Shown here: positions 1 through 5,957 of the stretch, in pieces
Position numbering within the stretch: the stretch's first letter is position 1
Layout: every line of letters begins with the position of its first letter
Assembly: GCA_015711895.1 (NCBI GenBank)
Contig: JACVJH010000211.1
Span: 1 to 10,755, forward strand
DNA: 10,755 nt
Direction of reading: 5' to 3'
Source: Candidatus Solincola tengchongensis
GTDB taxonomy: Bacteria > Actinomycetota > Geothermincolia > Geothermincolales > RBG-13-55-18
Translations under genes and position numbers: made by a program
The notes under the pieces: model-generated
The model's database searches: none
Seen by the model: only the letters and a program-made list of their open reading frames with translations
What the model was told of the DNA's origin: nothing

Positions 1-1236
1 GAGGAGGAGGAGGCAGGGCAGAGGAGGGCCGTACAGGAGGCGGAGGTTCCGCTACGGGAGGCGGAATCCGCCTGGGAGGACCTGCGCCGCCGGGAGTCCG
101 AGATGCGGGAGAGGCGGCAGGACCTGCACGCCAGGCGCGCCTCCCTGGAGGAGAGGACCTACCACCTCCGCAGCAGACTGGAAGAGCTGGAGTCCGAGGA
201 GGAGCAGCCGCCTCTCGATTCTACCGACGACCTCTCCGGCCGCAGCCGCGCCCAGGAGGAGCTCCTCGAGCTCGTCGAGGGGCTTCTGGAGCGGCATCAA
301 CGCCTCACCTCGCTGACCAGGGAAAGGGGGGAGCGCCTGCGACGCGAGCTGGAGGATGCGGATGAGGAGCTGGAAAGGCTGCGCGCGGAGCTGGAGGAAC
401 TCGAGTCCCGCCGTGGCGAACTCCAGGAGGCGGCCCACAACCGCGACCTGGCCACCGCTCAGCTGAAGCTCCGCGTGGACCTCCTGGTACAGCGCCTCTT
501 GGAGGAACACAAGATCCCCCTGGAGACGGCTCTATCGGATTACCGGCCCGGCCTGCCCCTCCCGGAGATGAAGGCCAGGCTGGAGGAGCTCGAGAGGCGC
601 AGGGAGATGCTGGGGCAGGTCAACCTGCGCGCGGCCGAGGAATACCGGGCCCTCAAGGAGAGGCATGACTTCCTGCTCGCCCAGGTGGAGGACCTGCGGG
701 AGAGCAAGGCCTCCCTGCTCAAGGTGGTGCGGGCTATAGACCGGGAGATAATCCGCATCTTCCGGCAGACCTACGAGGAGGTCAACGGGCACTTCCAGGA
801 GTTCTTCGCGATGCTCTTTCCCCAGGGGAGGGCGGAGCTGGTGCTCACGGATCCCACCGATCTCCTCAACACCGGCGTGGACATCGAGGCCCAACCGAGG
901 GGAAAGAGGCTGAAGAAGCTCACCCTTCTCTCGGGCGGGGAGACCGCCCTCACATCGCTGGCCTTCCTCTTCGCCATTTTCAAGACCCGGCCCAGCCCCT
1001 TCTATTTCTTGGACGAGGTGGAGGCCGCCCTGGACGACGTCAACCTGCACCGCTTTCTCAGCCTGCTCAAGGAGTTCAGGAGGGATTCCCAGCTCATCGT
1101 CATCACCCACCAGAAGAGGACCATGGAGATCGCCGAGGTGATCTACGGGGTGACCATGCAGGCATCGGGCATCTCCCGGGTGGTCAGCCAGAGGCTCGAG
1201 GAAACGGAGCAGAAGGCCCGCGCGGACACCGCCTGA
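1..1236 (+). CDS. smc: Chromosome segregation protein SMC, C-terminal part (5' end outside window)
   Basis: The frame is open from base 1, giving 411 residues, so the N-terminal Walker A head, the first coiled coil and the hinge lie upstream of the window. Residues 1 to about 240 are a Glu/Arg/Leu-rich heptad coiled coil, the returning arm of SMC. The rest is the C-terminal ATPase head. The ABC signature LSGGE is at residues 310-314, Walker B is FYFLDEVEAALDD with the Asp-Glu pair at 338-339, and the H-loop His is residue 370 (ITHQKRTME). In known SMC proteins this half-head pairs with the N-terminal half to bind ATP, and the dimer works with ScpA and ScpB in chromosome condensation and segregation. 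All head motifs visible here are intact. smc directly upstream of ftsY is a common bacterial arrangement. The gene ends in TGA. Identification is very secure; only the 5' end is missing. Confidence 0.97.
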   Translation, partial: EEEEAGQRRAVQEAEVPLREAESAWEDLRRRESEMRERRQDLHARRASLEERTYHLRSRLEELESEEEQPPLDSTDDLSGRSRAQEELLELVEGLLERHQRLTSLTRERGERLRRELEDADEELERLRAELEELESRRGELQEAAHNRDLATAQLKLRVDLLVQRLLEEHKIPLETALSDYRPGLPLPEMKARLEELERRREMLGQVNLRAAEEYRALKERHDFLLAQVEDLRESKASLLKVVRAIDREIIRIFRQTYEEVNGHFQEFFAMLFPQGRAELVLTDPTDLLNTGVDIEAQPRGKRLKKLTLLSGGETALTSLAFLFAIFKTRPSPFYFLDEVEAALDDVNLHRFLSLLKEFRRDSQLIVITHQKRTMEIAEVIYGVTMQASGISRVVSQRLEETEQKARADTA

Positions 1237-1390
1237 GCCTCTTGTCGCGGCGCCGAAACACGGTTTTGATGCCCTCTTTTCAGGACAGGAGATCATACCG
1301 GTCACTTCCTGAGACCCTTCTAGCGGCGCCGAAGCGGGAACTCGGGCGAGTACCATGCCTTTCCTAGCCGGAGCGATGGTGTTTTCCGGA

Positions 1391-1430
1391 GACCCACCTC
1401 ATGGAAATGCCTGGAAAGTGAGGGTGGGTC
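1391..1430. repeat. Inverted repeat / stem-loop downstream of smc
   Basis: GACCCACC at 1391-1398 pairs with GGTGGGTC at 1423-1430. The stem continues inward as TCA/TGA after a single bulged G, which gives about 11 base pairs around a 17-nt loop that contains TGGAAA twice. No T-run follows on the + strand, so it is not a typical intrinsic terminator. It could stabilise the 3' end of the smc transcript or be part of a small RNA. The dyad is directly visible; its function is unknown. Confidence 0.45.
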
Positions 1431-1894
1431 GGAACTTTGGGCGGCGAACGCGATCGCCCGCGCAAGCGGACCTGTGAATCGTTACCCGCCCCGGCGGGCG
1501 GCGGATGCTCAGAACCGCTCGCCTGCGTTATGGGAAACGGACCGGGCCGCCTTCGAGGAGTGCTCTCCGTTCCCTGGATGCCTTGCGTGAGGAAGAGGTT
1601 TTCCGTCTCTAGGATGCGCGTTTCCTCCCCTCCTGGACCGGGAGCACCGTTCCATAGAGGTGCCCTCACCCGGGGACCGGCTCCGGAGAGGGTATCCGGA
1701 GCGACGACGATCCGGAGGCGTGGAAAGAGATGACGCTTGACAATATGCTGGCGCCCTGCAAGCGACGGTGGATATATCCGTAAACTGCCGGATCCCCACA
1801 TGCGCGTCCTCTTCCCGCCCCCGGAAGAGGGGCCGCCGCACCGTGGAGGTGCCGTCCCGGCGGGGACCCGGTTCGGGCGGGGTCTCCCTGGAAA

Positions 1895-1923
1895 GGTTCG
1901 GTTTGCCGGAGGTGAGGTATTAT
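1895..1923 (+). promoter_or_regulatory. Candidate ftsY promoter (-10 TATTAT)
   Basis: TATTAT at 1918-1923 stands out in very GC-rich surroundings and matches the sigma-70 -10 consensus at five of six bases. The -35 region around 1895-1900 is poor. Transcription from here would start near 1930 and give a leader of about 60 nt to the ftsY start at 1994. The assignment rests only on the -10 sequence and the position. Confidence 0.35.
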
Positions 1924-1993
1924 AGTTCACGGACCGCGGGTACGGGACGGGGATCACCCGGCCTTGGAACAGTACGGCGATGAAGGAAAGGAC

Positions 1994-3289
1994 ATGGGAA
2001 AGGAAGGGAAGCTCAAGAAGGAGGAGCGCAGGCGGGAAAAAGAGGAGCTTAAAAAAAGGAAGAAAGAGGAAAAGGCCCGCCTGAAAGCCGAGAAGAAGGA
2101 ACTCCGCGAGCAGAAGAAGAGGGAGAGGCGGGAAGCCGCCGAGGAACTCCTGGAGCTTCCCGACCTGGAGGCCGCGGTCGGAGCTGAGCCCCTGGGCGTC
2201 CTCGAGGAGGCAGAGGAAAGGGCGCTGGCGGGGCCGGGCCCCGTGGCACCCGCCGAGGTCGCTGGCGGTTCCGGGGAGGGAATGCGGGCCGCGCCGGGCG
2301 CGATCGCGGAAGCTCCGGAGGAGACGGGCGCCGCCCTCCCGGGGGCGGGGGTCGCCCGGGAATCAACGGAGGGGGAAGAGGAAAGAGAGGGGTGGTTCAC
2401 CCGCCTCCGCAGGGGACTTTCCAGGAGCCGGACGAACATATTCACTCCCCTGGCCAGGGCCATGGCCTCCCGCCGTTTCGACGAGGCCTTCTGGGAGGAG
2501 GTGGAGGACATCCTGGTAGGGGCCGACGTGGGTATGGAGATGACCATCCGCCTCGTGGAACGGGTTAAAGAACGCGTGGCCCGTGAAGGCCTGCGCGAGC
2601 CGGATGAGCTCATGGCCGCTTTCCGGGAGGCGGTGGCGGAGACGCTGGACCAGGGGGACCGATCCCTGCGCTTCGCGGACTCCGGCCCCAGCGTCTTCCT
2701 GGTGGTGGGGGTGAACGGGACGGGCAAGACCACCACCATCGCCAAGCTGGCCCACCTCTTGAGGAAGGAGGGCAAGCGGGTCATCCTGGCCGCGGGAGAC
2801 ACCTTCCGCGCCGCGGGGATCGAGCAGCTGGAGGCCTGGGGGCAGCGCGTGGGCGTGCATACCGTGAAACACCGCCAGGGGGCCGACGCCGCGGCCGTAG
2901 TCCATGATGCCGTGGAATCGGCCCTGGCCCGGGAGATGGACGTGGTCATCGCCGACACCGCGGGAAGGCTACACACCAAAGCCAACCTCATGGAGGAATT
3001 GAAGAAGATAAAGCGTGTGGCGGAGCGCCGGGCTCCGGTCACCGAGACCCTTTTGGTCATCGACGCCACCACGGGCCAGAACGGGCTCATACAGGCCCGC
3101 CAGTTCAAGGAGGCCGTGGAGGTCACCGGGGTGGTGCTCACCAAGCTGGACGGCACGGCAAAAGGGGGAATAGTGGTGGCCATCGCCCACGAGCTGGGCA
3201 TCCCCATCAAGTTCATCGGCGTGGGGGAGAAGCTGGACGACCTGCATCCCTTCGACCCCCGGGAGTTCGCCGCCGCCCTCTTCTCCTGA
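1994..3289 (+). CDS. ftsY: Signal recognition particle receptor FtsY (SRP GTPase)
   Basis: FtsY is the membrane-associated receptor that docks the Ffh-ribosome complex and hands the nascent chain to SecYEG; both GTPases hydrolyse GTP upon complex formation. ATG 1994 is chosen because AAGGA lies 6 nt upstream; an in-frame TTG at 1964 would add 10 residues but has no clear ribosome binding site. Of 431 residues, 1 to about 45 are a Lys/Glu/Arg-rich helix, about 46-130 are an acidic Ala/Gly/Pro-rich linker (the variable A domain), the NG core begins near W134, and the GTPase domain covers roughly 235-431. Motifs seen: G1 GVNGTGKT (239-246), insertion-box start DTFRAAGIEQL, G3 DTAGR (321-325), G4 TKLD (383-386), and the family-typical C-terminal FDPREFAAALF. 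No M domain is present, which separates it from Ffh. No catalytic motif is missing. Confidence 0.97.
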   Translation: MGKEGKLKKEERRREKEELKKRKKEEKARLKAEKKELREQKKRERREAAEELLELPDLEAAVGAEPLGVLEEAEERALAGPGPVAPAEVAGGSGEGMRAAPGAIAEAPEETGAALPGAGVARESTEGEEEREGWFTRLRRGLSRSRTNIFTPLARAMASRRFDEAFWEEVEDILVGADVGMEMTIRLVERVKERVAREGLREPDELMAAFREAVAETLDQGDRSLRFADSGPSVFLVVGVNGTGKTTTIAKLAHLLRKEGKRVILAAGDTFRAAGIEQLEAWGQRVGVHTVKHRQGADAAAVVHDAVESALAREMDVVIADTAGRLHTKANLMEELKKIKRVAERRAPVTETLLVIDATTGQNGLIQARQFKEAVEVTGVVLTKLDGTAKGGIVVAIAHELGIPIKFIGVGEKLDDLHPFDPREFAAALFS

Positions 3290-3358
3290 AATAATTTTCC
3301 TGATAAAAAGGTTTAAATAGTCAGCATTTAGAAACAGGGGGTCATTTTTTAACACCGT
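3290..3358. other. AT-rich segment after ftsY
   Basis: These 69 bases after the ftsY stop are much richer in A and T than the rest of the window. They form no clear intrinsic terminator and no gene. They may act as upstream promoter (UP-like) DNA for the strong promoter that follows, or only reflect the intergenic position. Confidence 0.4.
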
Positions 3359-3387
3359 TTGACAATAAGGTCACCTGTGTTTAAATT
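3359..3387 (+). promoter_or_regulatory. Strong sigma-70 type promoter
   Basis: A perfect -35 TTGACA (3359-3364) is separated by exactly 17 bp from TAAATT (3382-3387), which fits the TANNNT form of the -10 element common in actinobacteria. AT-rich DNA lies upstream. The expected start of transcription is about 3394. It lies 70 bp after ftsY and about 590 bp before the histidine kinase, so it drives either a separate small RNA or a long leader of the kinase mRNA. Confidence 0.65.
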
Positions 3388-3393
3388 GACCTT
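3367..3393. promoter_or_regulatory. Inverted repeat over promoter (candidate operator)
   Basis: AAGGTCA (3367-3373) and its exact reverse complement TGACCTT (3387-3393) are separated by 13 bp. The left half sits in the -35/-10 spacer. The right half touches the last base of the -10 element and covers the start region. The half-site centres lie 20 bp apart, about two helical turns, which suits a dimeric DNA-binding regulator. The left half would lie upstream of the transcript, so the dyad is better explained by DNA binding than by RNA folding. No regulator gene is present in the window. Confidence 0.45.
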
Positions 3394-3625
3394 GGGTGGG
3401 GCTGCGGACGAGATAAGCCATCGTCGGAACCCGCATATCAGGTGAGGTTGTTCCAACGGGCGGCTGGAAGGGAAGTCTCAAAGGGCGGAAAGAGGTAAAT
3501 GCGCTGAATCCCCGCTTGTTCCATACCCATAACCCTTGTAGGGAATGAAAAATGCCACTCCAGGGGGCAAGGGATGATACTTCCGGACTATTCCGTCAAT
3601 CCCGGTCGGGATTGGAGAATTTTAC
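3394..3625 (+). ncRNA. Candidate small RNA or structured 5' leader, unknown family
   Basis: This stretch begins where transcription from the 3359-3387 promoter should start and ends at a hairpin followed by ATTTT. It has no credible open frame. Visible pairings are TGCGG 3403-3407 with CCGCA 3431-3435, enclosing GACGA/TCGTC near 3407-3411 and 3421-3425 (the two helices share a base, so the register is approximate), and GGGTGG 3394-3399 with CCACTC 3555-3560, which could close a multi-branched RNA. TTGTTCCA occurs twice (3448-3455 and 3516-3523). I compared it by eye with SRP RNA, RNase P RNA, tmRNA and common riboswitches and saw no diagnostic core motif. Boundaries are estimates; transcription itself is inferred. 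Confidence 0.4.
3597..3623 (+). terminator. Hairpin with short T-run (possible terminator or attenuator)
   Basis: CAATCCC (3597-3603) and GGGATTG (3608-3614) form a perfect 7-bp stem, with one further possible G-C pair inside the GGTC loop. It is followed within a few bases by ATTTT (3619-3623). The T-run is short, so termination may be partial. It lies about 230 nt after the strong upstream promoter, so it could end a small RNA or attenuate expression of the kinase. Confidence 0.4.
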
Positions 3626-3985
3626 CGCTACTCATATCCCTCGGACGTGAAGGAGGGGAGGGGCGCAGCGGAGCGCGGATTTGAGGAGCGCGATGGGGGA
3701 CGTCCCCGTTGGCCGCGGTTATCGGGGCGGAAAGAGGAAGAACCGGGAAGCCTCCCGTCCGGAGGAAGGCAACCGGAGTCTTTCTGGAGGGTTCCCCCAG
3801 CGGGGAGGAAGATGGACAAGAAACAGTACGACACCCGTTTCGCGTGTTCCGTGAGAGGGCATGGAGGGGGCGGAGCATGCGGAAGCGTGCACAGGGTCCC
3901 GTGCAAGGGAACGTCTTGGCGGGGAGTGGGCGCGTTCCGGCAGCTGCGGGTGAGGGCGCATACGGGCGCTTGAGAGCGCTGCCAC
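3626..3985. other. 360-bp GC-rich spacer before the histidine kinase
   Basis: No gene is recognised. An open frame in the kinase frame ends at TGA 3971-3973, so the kinase cannot extend upstream. GCATGC (3875-3880) and GCGTGC (3885-3890) form a stem capped by a GGAA tetraloop. TGCAC (3888-3892) can instead pair with GTGCA (3901-3905), so the two hairpins exclude each other. There is also a short GGGGACGTCCCC palindrome near 3694-3708. If the strong upstream promoter reads through, this would be kinase leader RNA. Confidence 0.45.
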
Positions 3986-5545
3986 GTGGAGAATGACGAT
4001 GGCCTGATGGAGGATTTACACCGCATCCTGGTTGAACGCCTCAGGGAGGCCGTGCTGCTCCTGGACGGGGAGGGCCGCATAAGGTACGCCAATCCGGCCG
4101 CGGAACGCCTTCTCGCCGTGGAGAGCGGTTCATCGATAGGTATGAGATTCCAGCATGACCGCGAGCTGTTCCAGGAAATATTTTCCTCCTCAGCGGGCAG
4201 GGCGGAAGGCCTGGAGGTGAAGCTCCGGCTGCACGCCTCGGACGGGGCCCTGTGCCATTCCCTGGTCCGGGTCACCGACTTGAGCGCGGAGCCCTCAGTG
4301 GGCGGCTTCCTGGTGGAGGTATGCGACGTGGGGACTCTGGAGGAAGTACGCCGGGAGCTGGAGCGGAAGGAGGAGGAGCTGCGGGAGTTCCGGACCATCG
4401 TGGAGACCGCCAATTACGGTGTGGTGATAGCCGACCCCGACGGATACCTCCTCTACGTGAACCCCTATTTCGCCTCCCTGCACGGCTACGAACCGCGGGA
4501 TCTTCTGGGCAAGAACCTGCAGGCCCTTCACCCTCCCGAAAGGAGGGAGGATGTGAAAGGGATGAGGAGCTGCCTCCTGGAGAAGGGGAGCTGTTCCAAC
4601 ATCGAGGTGTGGCATGTGCATCGTGACGGAAGCCTGTTCCCCCTGCTCATGAACGCTGTGGTGATCCGGGACAACGAAGGCAACCCCCTTTACGTCGTCG
4701 CCAACATGGTGGACATCGGGGAGCGTAAGAAGTGGGAGGAGGAGAGGGAGGCCTACCGCCATCGCCTGGAGGAGATGGTGGAGGAACGCACCCGCGAGCT
4801 TTCGGAGGCCAACCGTAGGCTGCAGGAGGAGGTGGAGGAGAGGTCCAGGGTGGAGGAGGAACTGCGCCTGCGCAACCTGGAGCTGGCCGCCTTCGCCCGT
4901 TCCGTGGCCCACGACCTCCGGGGGCACATCTCGGTCATCGACGGTTTTGCCCGCACCGCCCTCTCCGCAGGGGAGGAAGGCGAGCGGGAGATGGTGGCCG
5001 AGTGCCTCAAGGGGATCGCCGAGGGTGCCAGGCGCATGGAGCGTTTCGTCGAATGCCTCCTAGCCTACGCCCGGGCGGGTCACCCTCAGGAGGTCGTCGC
5101 GGAGACGGGGCTCGATTGCGTGGTCCAGGAGGTGAAGGAGACCCTGAAGGAGGAGATGGGAAAGGCCGGAGCGAGGTTGGACGTCGTGGGGACCCTCCCC
5201 GCCGTCCTCGCCGACCGCGTCCTCCTCTACCAGGTCCTCTATAACCTGGTGAGCAACGCCCTGAAGTTCTGTCCCGCGGAGAGGGATCCCTGTATCGAGC
5301 TGGGTTGCCTCCCGGAGGGGAGCCGGGCGGTGGTGTGGGTCAGGGAAAACGGGATCGGCATCGCCCAGGAGGACCTGGAGTCCGTCTTTCTGCCCTTCAC
5401 CCGGGTGGGCGAACACCCCTCCCCGGGCATGGGCGTGGGCCTGGCCACGGCGAAGCGCGCCGTGGAGAACTGGGGAGGGGAGATATGGGTGGAGTCCGCC
5501 CCTGGGGAGGGGAGTACCTTCTTCTTCACCGTACCCCTGCCCTGA
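3986..5545 (+). CDS. Soluble PAS-PAS sensor histidine kinase
   Basis: This 519-residue protein has no signal peptide or membrane segment, so it should sense a cytoplasmic signal. A first PAS-like domain (about 10-110) contains LLLDGEGRIRYANPAAERLL. A second PAS domain runs from about 135 to 245 (YGVVIADPDGYLLYVNPYFA to VDIGERK). A coiled coil covers about 247-305, then HisKA with phospho-acceptor H309 in VAHDLRG, then an HATPase_c domain with N box NLVSNALKF (N424), G1 ENGIGI (454-459) and G2 GMGVGLA (481-487). Two positions are unusual: the Pro normally five residues after the H-box His is His, and the G1 Asp that contacts adenine is Glu. GTG 3986 is used as start; ATG 4007 is the alternative, and neither has a strong ribosome binding site. 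No response regulator lies nearby, so its partner and signal are unknown. Its place between ftsY and ffh is unusual. Confidence 0.9.
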   Translation: MENDDGLMEDLHRILVERLREAVLLLDGEGRIRYANPAAERLLAVESGSSIGMRFQHDRELFQEIFSSSAGRAEGLEVKLRLHASDGALCHSLVRVTDLSAEPSVGGFLVEVCDVGTLEEVRRELERKEEELREFRTIVETANYGVVIADPDGYLLYVNPYFASLHGYEPRDLLGKNLQALHPPERREDVKGMRSCLLEKGSCSNIEVWHVHRDGSLFPLLMNAVVIRDNEGNPLYVVANMVDIGERKKWEEEREAYRHRLEEMVEERTRELSEANRRLQEEVEERSRVEEELRLRNLELAAFARSVAHDLRGHISVIDGFARTALSAGEEGEREMVAECLKGIAEGARRMERFVECLLAYARAGHPQEVVAETGLDCVVQEVKETLKEEMGKAGARLDVVGTLPAVLADRVLLYQVLYNLVSNALKFCPAERDPCIELGCLPEGSRAVVWVRENGIGIAQEDLESVFLPFTRVGEHPSPGMGVGLATAKRAVENWGGEIWVESAPGEGSTFFFTVPLP

Positions 5546-5599
5546 ACGCCGGTCACCGCGGGATACCCGACGGTATGTGGTCTGCGGATGAGGGCCTCG

Positions 5600-5653
5600 A
5601 TGGGGGAGTGGGATTGCGTTGCGTTAGATGAGCCCACGCCCCATCTGTTTCTT
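5600..5653 (+). terminator. Terminator-like stem-loop after the kinase gene
   Basis: ATGGGG (5600-5605) plus GTGGG (5608-5612) pair with CCCAC (5633-5637) and CCCCAT (5639-5644) across a small internal loop. This gives an 11-bp stem with a 20-nt loop. TGTTTCTT (5646-5653) follows on the + strand. The long loop makes it weaker than a textbook intrinsic terminator, but its place 55 bp after the kinase stop fits. Confidence 0.4.
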
Positions 5654-5770
5654 ACGGTCCCGTTCCGCTGAGCTGACGACTCGGGCGGGATGCCGGGCCC
5701 TCTCGGCGGCGGATCGAGGGTCGCACGACCTTCATGCGCCTCCGGGTCTCCGGCGGCAGCTTGACCCGGT

Positions 5771-5801
5771 TTGACGGCTTTCCCGGCGCCTGGAATAGGG
5801 T
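5771..5801 (+). promoter_or_regulatory. Possible upstream ffh promoter
   Basis: TTGACG (5771-5776) is followed after 19 bp by TAGGGT (5796-5801), which fits the actinobacterial TANNNT form. The spacing is at the long end of what works. It is a weaker candidate than the site at 5831. Confidence 0.25.
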
Positions 5802-5830
5802 GAACACGGAAACCGAATGACACTCTCGTT

Positions 5831-5859
5831 TTGACATGCATCCCGGTTTCCGGTAGTTT
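5831..5859 (+). promoter_or_regulatory. Candidate ffh promoter
   Basis: A perfect TTGACA (5831-5836) is followed after 17 bp by TAGTTT (5854-5859), a TANNNT-type -10. Transcription would start near 5866 and give a leader of about 90 nt to the ffh ATG. It would serve the ffh-rpsP-khpA-rimM block. The spacing equals that of the promoter at 3359-3387. Confidence 0.5.
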
Positions 5860-5957
5860 AAACTGTTTGGTGGCGGGAAAGCCCCCTCCGCGGTTCTTTC
5901 CCGGCGTGTTTGGCGTCGGAGCGGAAGGGGAAGGAAAGCGAGGAACGGAAAAGGGAC

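Larger units (their letters stand above)
1237..1993. other. 757-bp gene-free spacer between smc and ftsY
   Basis: I see no protein that resembles a known family on either strand. The open frames here are Pro/Arg/Gly/Ser-rich, as expected from GC-rich non-coding DNA, and lack convincing ribosome binding sites. Visible structure includes a direct repeat GCGGCGCCGAA at 1247-1257 and 1323-1333, a stem-loop at 1391-1430, a CCCGCC/GGCGGG dyad at 1485-1498, three copies of TCCGGAG at 1682-1688, 1695-1701 and 1711-1717, and a palindrome GGATATATCC near 1770-1779. A TTGACA at 1737-1742 has no acceptable -10 at the right distance. The spacer may hold the smc terminator and the ftsY promoter; nothing else can be assigned. 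Confidence 0.6.
5546..5957. other. 412-bp spacer between the kinase gene and ffh
   Basis: No protein gene is recognised on either strand. The first part holds a terminator-like stem-loop (5600-5653), and the last part holds two promoter-like sites (5771-5801 and 5831-5859). An in-frame TTG at 5910 precedes ffh but has no ribosome binding site, so I treat 5910-5957 as leader. A 10-bp palindrome AGTTTAAACT lies at 5855-5864, overlapping the proposed -10. Confidence 0.55.

Noticed and set aside
1737..1779. Promoter starting at TTGACA 1737-1742
   Set aside because: No acceptable -10 lies 15-20 bp downstream; GATATAT is about 28 bp away.
1364..1957. Minus-strand open frame of 197 codons filling most of the smc-ftsY spacer
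   Set aside because: Composition is Pro/Arg/Gly/Ser-rich, with no domain or family resemblance and no convincing ribosome binding site; long stop-free stretches are expected by chance in such GC-rich DNA.
3394..3625. SRP RNA, RNase P RNA, tmRNA or a known riboswitch in the spacer
   Set aside because: The GGAAG-like pieces lack the SRP core (no matching asymmetric AGCAG loop). The RNase P conserved P4 partners and the tmRNA tRNA-like ends are absent. No riboswitch core was recognised.
3647..3973. Plus-strand open frame of 108 codons before the kinase, in the kinase frame
   Set aside because: Low-complexity Gly/Arg-rich product without recognisable domain; it ends in TGA before the kinase and cannot be its N-terminus.
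5239..5841. Minus-strand open frame of 200 codons across the kinase 3' end and spacer
   Set aside because: It overlaps a well-supported gene on the opposite strand and encodes no recognisable domain.
5910..5957. N-terminal extension of Ffh from TTG 5910
   Set aside because: No ribosome binding site; ATG 5958 gives the family-typical N-terminus and places G1 at the same residue number as in E. coli Ffh.
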